From SCTD01 sp038256525 (GTDB lineage: Bacteria; Actinomycetota; Actinomycetes; Mycobacteriales; SCTD01), in NCBI GenBank assembly GCA_038256525.1, contig JBBSKF010000001.1, positions 1 to 64,000 of the forward strand: a DNA stretch of 64,000 nucleotides. The letters are read 5' to 3'. Position numbers and translations under genes: made by a program. The notes below the pieces were generated by a model. It was not told where the DNA came from, did not search any database, and worked only from the letters and a program-made list of their open reading frames with translations. Positions 32,310-39,279 of the stretch are shown piece by piece. The number at the start of each line of letters is the position of its first letter. Positions within the stretch are counted from its first letter, which is position 1.

Positions 32310-34286
32310 ATGACCGAGCTGACCGACCGACCCGCCGCGGCGCACGCCGACGCCGCGTTCGACGCCGACGACCTGCCGTCGAGTCCGGCCACCACGCCGC
32401 ACTTCGCCGAGGTGGTGCAGTCGCGGATGTCGCGCCGGACGGTGCTGCAGGGCGGCATGCTGGCAGCGGCCGGCTTCCTGACCACCTCGCTGGTCGACAC
32501 CCCCGCCGCGCAGGCCGCACCCGGGGCGAAGGGCCGGCCCGCCGTGCCCCCGAGCACCGGCCTGCTGGGCTTCACACCGATCCCGCCCGGTTACGGCGAC
32601 GAGGTCGTCGTGCCGGAGGGCTACAGCGCGGTGCCGTTCATCCCGTGGGGGACGCCACTGCAGCCGAGCGGTCCGCGCTTCGTACCGGGCACGCCAGACC
32701 TGATCGGCACCGGCAACACCGCCGCCGAGCAGGAGCAGCAGGTCGGCATGCACCACGACGGGATGCACTTCTTCCCCCTCGGCGAGCGCAAGCAGGCGAG
32801 CCGGCACGGCCTGCTCGTGGTCAACCACGAGTACACCGACGAGTACTACCTGCACACCGGCACGTTCACCGAGTTGACCCCCGAGCAGTACACCCCCGAC
32901 ATGGTGCGCAAGTCCCAGGCCGCGCACGGCGTCGGCGTCTACGAGGTGCGGGCCAACCGGCACGGCAGCTGGCGGCTGATGCCGTCGAAGCTCAACCGGC
33001 GGATCACGGCCAACACGCCGATGACGTTCTCGGGCCCCGCCGCCGGCAGCCCGCTGCTGGTCACCGGCGCCCCGGCCGACGGCACCAACCCGGTCGGCAC
33101 CATGAACAACTGCGCGCACGGCTACACGCCGTGGGGCACGTACCTGACCTGCGAGGAGAACTTCAACGGCTACTTCCGGGTCGACGCCGGCGCCTACACC
33201 GCCTCCCAGCAGGCACTGAACTCGAGGTACGGCGTCGGCGGCGACCGCTTCAACTGGGCCACCCAGGACGACCGCTTCGTGGTGACCGCGGCCCGGCCGA
33301 ACGAGCCGAACCGGTTCGGCTGGGTCGTCGAGATCGACCCCTTCGCGGCCTCCTCGACCCCCGTGAAGCGCACGGCGCTCGGTCGGATGAAGCACGAGGG
33401 CGCTTACATCCACGTCGCCGACAACGGCCACGTCGTCGCCTACATGGGCGACGACCAGGTCAACGAGTACGCCTACAAGTTCGTCAGCGCCCGACCGTGG
33501 CGGACCATGGTGCTCGCCGGCCAGAGCCCGCTCGACGAGGGCACCCTCTACGTCGGCCGGTTCAACGACGACGGAAGCGGCGCCTGGCTCCCGCTGGTGC
33601 ACGGCACCGGGCCGCTGACGACGGCGAACGGCTTCGCCGATCAGGGCGACGTCCTCGTCAGGACCCGGCAGGCCGCCGATGCGCTCGGCGCGACCCGCAT
33701 GGACCGCCCGGAGTGGACCGCCGTCGATGAGCGGACCGGCATGGTCTATCTGACGCTGACCAACAACACCTCGAGCAGCAAGGTGGTCAACGCGGCCAAC
33801 CCACGCAAGCCCAACCCCTGGGGTCAGATCATCCGTTGGGAGGAGCGGGGTGGGGACCACACCTCCACGTCGTTCCAGTGGGACCTGTTCCTGCTCGCCG
33901 GTCCGGGCGGGGGCGCCGACGGCTCGACTGTCGACACCGAGGACGCGTTCGGCTCACCCGACGGCCTCTGGGTCGACCCGGACAGCCGGGTGTGGATCCA
34001 GACCGACGGCCGGCAGCCGGCAGCGGCCAACAACCAGATGCTCGCCGCCGCCCCGACCCCGCTGACCTCCCCGGCGCGGCCTGACGTGCGGCGCTTCCTG
34101 ACCGGTGTCATCGGCTGCGAGGTCACCGGCGTCATCACCACACCCGACCAGCGCACGATGTTCATCAACCTGCAGCACCCCGGCGAGGACGGCGGAAGCA
34201 CCTGGCCGCAGGACGACGGCCTCGCCACGCCGCGATCGGCGACCGTCGTTATCGTCAAGGACGACGGCGGCGTGATCGGCACCTGA
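32310..34286 (+). CDS. phoX: PhoX-family alkaline phosphatase (Tat-exported)
   Basis: A 658-residue secreted phosphatase of the DUF839/PhoX family that should release phosphate from esters outside the cell. The twin-arginine signal is SRRTVLQGGMLAAAGF (about residues 42-57), set after a 40-residue N-terminal extension. Family blocks: HHDGMHFF, LVVNHEYTD, NNCAHGYTPWGTYLTCEENF, GRMKHEGAYIHVA, DEGTLYVGRF and SPDGLWVDPDSRVWIQTDG, with metal-ligand Glu/Asp residues. ATG at 32310 has GGGGAG eight bases upstream. A PHO box upstream and a strong hairpin downstream (34301-34339) define a single-gene unit. Confidence 0.92.
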   Translation: MTELTDRPAAAHADAAFDADDLPSSPATTPHFAEVVQSRMSRRTVLQGGMLAAAGFLTTSLVDTPAAQAAPGAKGRPAVPPSTGLLGFTPIPPGYGDEVVVPEGYSAVPFIPWGTPLQPSGPRFVPGTPDLIGTGNTAAEQEQQVGMHHDGMHFFPLGERKQASRHGLLVVNHEYTDEYYLHTGTFTELTPEQYTPDMVRKSQAAHGVGVYEVRANRHGSWRLMPSKLNRRITANTPMTFSGPAAGSPLLVTGAPADGTNPVGTMNNCAHGYTPWGTYLTCEENFNGYFRVDAGAYTASQQALNSRYGVGGDRFNWATQDDRFVVTAARPNEPNRFGWVVEIDPFAASSTPVKRTALGRMKHEGAYIHVADNGHVVAYMGDDQVNEYAYKFVSARPWRTMVLAGQSPLDEGTLYVGRFNDDGSGAWLPLVHGTGPLTTANGFADQGDVLVRTRQAADALGATRMDRPEWTAVDERTGMVYLTLTNNTSSSKVVNAANPRKPNPWGQIIRWEERGGDHTSTSFQWDLFLLAGPGGGADGSTVDTEDAFGSPDGLWVDPDSRVWIQTDGRQPAAANNQMLAAAPTPLTSPARPDVRRFLTGVIGCEVTGVITTPDQRTMFINLQHPGEDGGSTWPQDDGLATPRSATVVIVKDDGGVIGT

Positions 34287-34300
34287 CCGCTGGTACGACG

Positions 34301-34339
34301 ACCGACGGCCCGCTGCGCTCCACGCGGCGGGCCGTTGGT
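34301..34339 (+). terminator. Terminator hairpin after phoX
   Basis: A 13-base stem, ACCGACGGCCCGC against GCGGGCCGTTGGT with one G-T pair, and a 13-base loop follow the phoX stop by 15 bases. It is placed just before the glycerate kinase promoter. Confidence 0.8.
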
Positions 34340-34353
34340 CTGTCCCGTCTCAC

Positions 34354-34359
34354 TAGGCT
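34354..34359 (+). promoter_or_regulatory. -10 hexamer TAGGCT, leaderless glycerate kinase
   Basis: TAGGCT ends six bases before the GTG at 34366; there is no Shine-Dalgarno. The -35 is not clear. Confidence 0.55.
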
Positions 34360-34365
34360 GACCGG

Positions 34366-35523
34366 GTGCGGGTCCTGATCGCCCCCGACGGCTTCGGGGG
34401 CACCCTGAGCCCGGTCGAAGCGGCCGAGGCCATCGCCGCCGGCTGGCGGACCGCGGCGCCGGACGACGACCTCGATCTCGCGCCGCTGTCCGACGGGGGC
34501 CCCGGCTTCGTCGAGGTGCTGGCCGCCGCGCGGCCGGGCGCGATCCGGCGAGCGGTCCGGGTGCAGGACGCCCTGGGCCGCCCGGTCCGGGCCGAGCTCC
34601 TGCTGGACGGCGCCACCGCCTACGTCGAGAGCGCTTCGGCCTGCGGCCTGCACCTGCTGACCGACGGTGAGCGAACCCCGAGAGCCACCACGACGTACGG
34701 GGTGGGGCAGCTGCTCACCGAGGCGCTCGAAGCCGGCGCAGGTCGCATCGTCGTCGGACTCGGCGGCAGCGCGACCAACGACGGCGGCGCCGGGATGCTG
34801 GCCGCGCTCGGGTTGGCCTGCCACGGCGCGGGCGGCGAGCGGCTGGCACCAGGCGGCGCAGCGCTGAGCGGGCTCGCCCGGCTCGCGGGTCGGCCAGATC
34901 CGCGGCTGGCCGACGTGGAGCTGATCGCCGCGACCGACGTCGACAGCCCGCTGCTCGGCCTGCGTGGGGCGTCTGCCGTCTTCGGACCGCAGAAGGGCTC
35001 GAGCCGCGAGGACGTCGCCCTGCTCGACGGCGCACTTCACCGCTTCGCCGATGTCCTCGAGGCGCACCTCGGGGTGTCGGTCCGCGAGCAGCAGGGCGCC
35101 GGCGCGGCCGGCGGCCTCGGCGCCGCGCTGCTCGCCCTGGGTGCCCGCCGCGAGTCGGGCATCTCGCTGGTCCAGCGACTCGTCGGCCTGCCGGCGCGGG
35201 TCGCCCGCGCTGAGCTCGTCGTCACGGGGGAGGGGACGCTCGACGGCTCCAGCCTGTCGGGCAAGGTGGTCTCAGGTGTCGCCGCGCTGGCTGCCGCCGA
35301 GGCAGTCGTCTGCCTGGTGCTTGCGGGCGCCGTACGGGTGGGTGGGCGCGAGCTGGCCGCAGCCGGCATCGAGGCGGCGTACTCGCTGGTCGAGCAGGTG
35401 GGGGTCGAGGCGGCCCTGCTCCGCCCGGCCGAGGAGCTCGCGGCGCTTGCGACCCGGGTCTCGAGGCAGTGGTCTCGGCCCGGACGTGCGACAGTGGAAG
35501 GGTCCGGGACGCCACCGTGTTGA
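34366..35523 (+). CDS. glxK: Glycerate kinase
   Basis: Phosphorylates glycerate with ATP. The 385 residues match the GlxK family: IAPDGFGGTLSPVEAAEAIAAG at the N-terminus, LSDGGPGFVEVL, GLGGSATNDGGAGML, the FGPQKGS loop and ELVVTGEGTLDGSSLSGK in the C-terminal half. GTG at 34366 begins the protein directly downstream of a -10 hexamer. It ends 50 bases before erpA. Confidence 0.93.
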   Translation: MRVLIAPDGFGGTLSPVEAAEAIAAGWRTAAPDDDLDLAPLSDGGPGFVEVLAAARPGAIRRAVRVQDALGRPVRAELLLDGATAYVESASACGLHLLTDGERTPRATTTYGVGQLLTEALEAGAGRIVVGLGGSATNDGGAGMLAALGLACHGAGGERLAPGGAALSGLARLAGRPDPRLADVELIAATDVDSPLLGLRGASAVFGPQKGSSREDVALLDGALHRFADVLEAHLGVSVREQQGAGAAGGLGAALLALGARRESGISLVQRLVGLPARVARAELVVTGEGTLDGSSLSGKVVSGVAALAAAEAVVCLVLAGAVRVGGRELAAAGIEAAYSLVEQVGVEAALLRPAEELAALATRVSRQWSRPGRATVEGSGTPPC

Positions 35524-35573
35524 CTGGACGACACCCGTACGCGATTCCCCGCTCGCTCTCACCGGAGGCCCCG

Positions 35574-35951
35574 ATGACCGCCCCGCAGACCACTTCACCC
35601 GAGACCGCCTCCGACACGGCTGTCGGCGTCGTGCTCAGCGACCCCGCCGCCGAGAAGGTCAAGGCGCTGCTCGCGCAGGAGGGCCGTGACGACCTCGCGC
35701 TGCGGGTCGCCGTGCAGCCCGGCGGCTGCTCCGGTCTGCGCTACCAGCTGTTCTTCGACGAGCGCTCACTCGACGGTGACGCGGTGCAGTCCTACGCCGA
35801 CGGCAGCGTCCGGGTCGTCGTCGACCGGATGAGCGTGCCCTACCTCGCCGGCGCGACGATCGACTTCGTCGACACCATCGAGAAGCAGGGCTTCACCATC
35901 GACAACCCCAACGCGGGCGGCTCCTGCGCCTGCGGCGAGTCCTTCCACTAG
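35574..35951 (+). CDS. erpA: Iron-sulfur cluster insertion protein (A-type, HesB/ErpA)
   Basis: A-type carrier that delivers Fe-S clusters to target enzymes such as NadA and LipA in this window. The 125 residues show the three ligand cysteines in PGGCSGLRYQ and GGSCACGESFH. A 20-residue Thr/Ala-rich lead precedes the domain. ATG at 35574 has GGAGG five bases upstream. Its stop overlaps the convergent small gene by four bases. Confidence 0.93.
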   Translation: MTAPQTTSPETASDTAVGVVLSDPAAEKVKALLAQEGRDDLALRVAVQPGGCSGLRYQLFFDERSLDGDAVQSYADGSVRVVVDRMSVPYLAGATIDFVDTIEKQGFTIDNPNAGGSCACGESFH

Positions 35952-36151
35952 CTGCCGTAGGCGCCGTAGCCCTCGAGTCGGGCGGCAACGGCCGCGCTGA
36001 TGTCGATGATCCCGCTGCCGGGAGCTGTCACGGGGCGGGTCGGACAGGGGGCGACGGCGCCGAGCACGATGGAGATCTCCCGGCAGTCCTCGACCAGGAC
36101 GGAGATCGAGTCGGCGTCCACGTCGGCGGGGACTGCTCGAGGCCGGGTCAT
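35948..36151 (-). CDS. Small protein at the end of the ketosynthase operon
   Basis: A 67-residue acidic protein with SISVLVEDCREISIVLGAV, a CPTRPV segment and GIIDISAAVAARLEGYG; no family recognised. ATG at 36151 is preceded by its own promoter-like TTGGGT-17-TATCGT ending six bases upstream, so it is probably leaderless. It starts 17 bases after the ketosynthase-like gene on the same strand and converges on erpA with a four-base overlap. The promoter match raises my belief that it is real. Confidence 0.6.
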   Translation of the reverse strand: MTRPRAVPADVDADSISVLVEDCREISIVLGAVAPCPTRPVTAPGSGIIDISAAVAARLEGYGAYGS

Positions 36152-36157
36152 GCCGCG

Positions 36158-36186
36158 ACGATAGGCAGTTACCGGCGAGTACCCAA
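36158..36186 (-). promoter_or_regulatory. Promoter TTGGGT-17-TATCGT, leaderless small gene
   Basis: On the minus strand -35 TTGGGT (36186-36181), a 17-base spacer and -10 TATCGT (36163-36158) stand six bases before the ATG at 36151. It overlaps the 3' end of the preceding gene. Confidence 0.5.
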
Positions 36187-36882
36187 GCCGGCTCGGCGCG
36201 TCGCGGCGTGCAGCAGGGCGAGCAACCCGTCAGCGGCCTGGCAGTGTCCGGTGAGCGTGGTGACCGACTCGGCCGCTGCCGGGTCCGCGAGCTCGAAGAG
36301 CACAGGCCGGCTGGGCGCTCGTTCGAGCAGCAGCGCCACCGCCGCCTCGCCCGGAGTCGGGCCGTCCGGGGCGAGCCCGGCGAGCACGGTCGGGTCGAGC
36401 GCGTCGGCCCCGACGGCCAGGGCCGCGTCGCTCCGTCCGGTCAGCAGCAGCCGCGAGGCCTCCGTGAGGGCGTCCAGTCCGGCGTTCGGCCCGCACAGCG
36501 TCAGATTGGGACCGGTGGGTCCGAGCAGTGCCGCCAGCTGCCCGGCATGCACGCTCAACACCGTGTTGGGGAAGGCCATCGGAAAGACCCGGTCGGGGCC
36601 CTGCTCGGCGGCGACCTGCACGAAGGCGGCCAGCGGGTCGACGCTCGCCCACCGGGTCCCGAGCACGATCGCGCACCGCGCCGCCGCGACCGGTATCCCG
36701 GCGGTGCCGAGCGCGTCGGCGCACGCCACCATGGCGAGCCGCGCGGTGCGCGACAGGGGCCGCAGTCCCCGCATCTGCAGGGCGCCGTGCAGCACGTCGT
36801 CGGGCACCCGCCCTGAGGCCGGCGCTGCACCGAAGCTGCCACGGCCACCTGCGTACAGCAGGCCGACCCCGGTCACGAACAC
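36169..36882 (-). CDS. Truncated ketosynthase-like protein (chain-length-factor-like)
   Basis: A 237-residue protein with the N-terminal half of a ketosynthase fold: VFVTGVGLL as the first strand, MRGLRPLSRTARLAMVACADAL, FPMAFPNTVLSVHAGQ and DAALAVGADAL. The two catalytic His motifs (HGTGT, GHGxGA) are absent and the region that should hold the Cys reads TLCGPNAGLDAL without a clear ACA motif, so it is probably not catalytic. It may pair with the full ketosynthase as KS-beta subunits do. GTG at 36882 overlaps the ketosynthase stop by ten bases; GTG at 36876 would give the GTGA overlap used by every other gene in this operon. Confidence 0.7.
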   Translation of the reverse strand: MFVTGVGLLYAGGRGSFGAAPASGRVPDDVLHGALQMRGLRPLSRTARLAMVACADALGTAGIPVAAARCAIVLGTRWASVDPLAAFVQVAAEQGPDRVFPMAFPNTVLSVHAGQLAALLGPTGPNLTLCGPNAGLDALTEASRLLLTGRSDAALAVGADALDPTVLAGLAPDGPTPGEAAVALLLERAPSRPVLFELADPAAAESVTTLTGHCQAADGLLALLHAATRRAGLGTRR

Positions 36883-38108
36883 GGTGACCAGCCGGGGGCG
36901 GCCAGGACCGTGACGACGTCGATGCCGCCGAAGGCGTACGCCTGGTTGGCGATGATCCGCAGCGGTGCCTCGCGCGGTTCGTCCGGCACGATGTCCCAGT
37001 CCAGGGCCGGGTCCTGCTCGCCGGCGTGCCAGGTCGGCGGGATCACCTGCTGCTGCAGCGCGAGCACCGACAGCACTGCTTCGACGGCGCTGGCCGCACC
37101 GAGGCCGTGGCCGGTGAGCGACTTCACCGATGACGCTGGCGGACGAGGCCCGTCACCGAAAACCATATGCAGCGCGGCGATCTCAGCGGCGTCGTTCGCC
37201 GGAGTGCCCGTGCCGTGCGCGCAGACCCAGTCGACGTCGCATCGGTCGACCCGAGCATCCTCGATGGCGGAGCGCAGAGCTGCGGCCGCGCCCGCGCCCG
37301 AGGGCAGCGGCGCGGTCGGATGGTGGGCGTCGCAGGCGTGGCCCGCGCCGGCCAGCACGGCGAGCTCCTCGGCGCCCCGGCCGGCGGCACTCGAGCGCCG
37401 CTCGAGCACCAGGAAGGCCGCACCCTCGCCGAGCACCAGCCCCTGCCGGTCGCGGCCGAACGGCCGGCAGCCGTCGCGGGCGAGCGCGCCGAGCTTGGCG
37501 AAGCCGGTGAACGCGGTCCGGCTGAACGCATCGACCCCGCCGGCGAGCACCCGTGTGTGTGCGCCGGACCGAAGGACATCCAAGCCCCAGGCGAGGGCCG
37601 AGTTTCCGGCTGCGCAGGCACCGCCCAGGGCCAGCACCCGACCGTCCGCGCCGACGTGTCTCGCGGTGTCTGCCGCAAGGACGTCAGGTGTGCCGGCCAG
37701 CAGCTCCGCCGCGCGGTGCGGCAGCGGTGGCCAGGCCCGGGCATCCTCCTCCGGCCAGGTCTCGATCCAGGTCGGTTCGCCCATCGTCGTGCCCACCGCC
37801 ACCGCCAGACCGGCACCGTCCGAACCGGCGCCGGCGAGCGCATCCTCGGCCGCGAGCCGGGACAGCGCGGCCGCCCGGCCGACCATCGGCCGTCCGGCGC
37901 CGTCGCGGTAGGACGACGGCAGCAGCGCGGCGGGCACCTCGGCGCCCAGGCACGTCGCGTAGTCGCTCGTGGAGAACGACCGCACCGGCCGCACCCCGCT
38001 GCGGCCGGCCAGCACCGCATCCCACAGCGACGGTGCACCCCGGCCCAAGGCCGTCACCACGCCGATCCCGGTCACGACGACGGGATCGCGCCCGTCGGAC
38101 CCGCTCAC
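36873..38108 (-). CDS. Beta-ketoacyl-ACP synthase (FabF/KS-alpha type)
   Basis: A 411-residue condensing enzyme. The triad is intact: Cys165 (GGACAAGNSAL), His298 (AHGTGTPANDAAE) and His334 (VKSLTGHGLGAAS), with the fold's first strand VVVTGIGVVTALG and the C-terminal YAFGG loop. It should condense acyl groups carried by the ACP encoded just before it. GTG at 38108 overlaps the ACP stop (GTGA). The sequence departs from housekeeping FabF (for example ASSVKS and NQAYAFGG), and it sits with a repeat protein and a protease-like protein, so it looks dedicated to a special product. Confidence 0.88.
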   Translation of the reverse strand: MSGSDGRDPVVVTGIGVVTALGRGAPSLWDAVLAGRSGVRPVRSFSTSDYATCLGAEVPAALLPSSYRDGAGRPMVGRAAALSRLAAEDALAGAGSDGAGLAVAVGTTMGEPTWIETWPEEDARAWPPLPHRAAELLAGTPDVLAADTARHVGADGRVLALGGACAAGNSALAWGLDVLRSGAHTRVLAGGVDAFSRTAFTGFAKLGALARDGCRPFGRDRQGLVLGEGAAFLVLERRSSAAGRGAEELAVLAGAGHACDAHHPTAPLPSGAGAAAALRSAIEDARVDRCDVDWVCAHGTGTPANDAAEIAALHMVFGDGPRPPASSVKSLTGHGLGAASAVEAVLSVLALQQQVIPPTWHAGEQDPALDWDIVPDEPREAPLRIIANQAYAFGGIDVVTVLAAPGWSPCS

Positions 38109-38347
38109 CTGCGGGCGCCCAGCCGCTCCTCGGTCAACGCGGCGAGCGCGCGCAGCGTCGTCGCGCGGATCAGCGAGGCCTCGTCGTAACGGACGCCGAA
38201 CCGTCCTTCGGCGTGCACGGCGATCTCCATGGCCATGAGCGAGTCGACATCGACCTGCTCGAACGGCGTGTCCAGGTCGACGTCGGCGGGGTCGAGCTCG
38301 GCGATCTCGGCGACGAGCTCCCGCAGGGCGTCCTGCAGCGGGGTCAC
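38105..38347 (-). CDS. Acyl carrier protein
   Basis: An 80-residue ACP: four-helix pattern with the phosphopantetheine serine at position 36 in DVDSLMAMEI. It ends in a basic tail. GTG at 38347 overlaps the stop of the preceding gene and its stop overlaps the ketosynthase start, both as GTGA, so it is made in step with the ketosynthase pair. It is separate from a fab cluster; no malonyl transferase or reductase is encoded nearby. Confidence 0.88.
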   Translation of the reverse strand: MTPLQDALRELVAEIAELDPADVDLDTPFEQVDVDSLMAMEIAVHAEGRFGVRYDEASLIRATTLRALAALTEERLGARR

Positions 38348-39279
38348 GAGGCGACCAGCTGCTCGTCCGGGGCCGGGGCATAGAGCGCGTGCGCCCGCGC
38401 CGCCGCGCCGGGCCCGCCCGACAGGTGGGCGAGCGGGTCGCCGCAGATGCGGTACTGCGAGGCGAGCACCTCGACCTGGCCATCGTCGACGAGTGCGCGG
38501 CGCAGCAGGTCGCCCAGCGAAGTGGGCGCCGCCTGCAGCGCTGCCGCCAGTCGCACCACCAGGCGCACGCTGTCCAGGTGCAGGACCGGCCGGACCGCGC
38601 CGAGCGACGCGGCGGCGGCTCCGGCGACCACGACCGACTCGCTGAAACTCAGTCCGACCCGCCAGCGGCTCGCGGTCCAGCAGGTCACCGACAGCAACGC
38701 CCCGAGCGGGGCGTCCAGGGCGGCGGCAGACAGGTGCTCCGCCCGCAGCCCGCGGTAGGCCGCCCAGCCACCCGGTCGGCCGTGGCCGAGATAGACGGCG
38801 AGGCCGAGCCCACCGCCCAGGCCGTGCAGCAGGTCCTCGCGGGTCACTCGCTCGGCGGTCCAGCGGACGACGTCGACATCCCCGAGGTGGCGCTCGAGCC
38901 GATCGGCCAGGTGCAGGTAGCGGGCCTCGCGCTGGCCGAGCACCGCGACGGGTGCGGGCGACCTGCGGCCGAGGACTTCCGCCGCGGTGGCAACGGCCAG
39001 CGGCAGCTGCGAGGTCACCGGCAACCAGCCGACGGGGACCGGCGCGCCGTCCGCGTCCGGAACGAACAGGCCGGGCAGGACCGTCTGCGGCGAGCGCTGC
39101 CGCGCACCGACCAGGAGCACGCCGGCCGCTCCGGCCGGCACCCGGTCCTGCCACCGGGCCGGCGGGCCTTCGGCGGTCAGAACGCGGACCTCCCGGGTCG
39201 CGGCGTGCGCCGCCACCAGCGGCGCGAGCGCGGGCAGGGCCTGTGCCGGGGCCAGCAGCACCCAGGCGCCGTCGTTCAC
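38344..39279 (-). CDS. Possible caspase/gingipain-fold (C25/CHAT-like) protein
   Basis: A 311-residue protein of Rossmann-like composition. Residues 163-178 read YLGHGRPGGWAAYRGL and residues 194-201 LGALLSVTCW, giving His166 and Cys200 in the order, spacing and context (GHG...W, then a hydrophobic strand ending in SxxC) of C25/CHAT cysteine proteases. The C-terminus holds YRICGDPLAHLSG, a motif also found after such domains. The first 150 residues are Ala/Leu/Val-rich and unassigned. GTG at 39279 overlaps the stop of the 926-residue gene. A protease role is an inference from motif only. Confidence 0.6.
   Translation of the reverse strand: MNDGAWVLLAPAQALPALAPLVAAHAATREVRVLTAEGPPARWQDRVPAGAAGVLLVGARQRSPQTVLPGLFVPDADGAPVPVGWLPVTSQLPLAVATAAEVLGRRSPAPVAVLGQREARYLHLADRLERHLGDVDVVRWTAERVTREDLLHGLGGGLGLAVYLGHGRPGGWAAYRGLRAEHLSAAALDAPLGALLSVTCWTASRWRVGLSFSESVVVAGAAAASLGAVRPVLHLDSVRLVVRLAAALQAAPTSLGDLLRRALVDDGQVEVLASQYRICGDPLAHLSGGPGAAARAHALYAPAPDEQLVAS

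Noticed and set aside
36169..36882. Frameshift pseudogene of a full ketosynthase
   Set aside because: After its stop the downstream bases encode a different small gene with its own promoter, and I see no missing C-terminal half in any frame.
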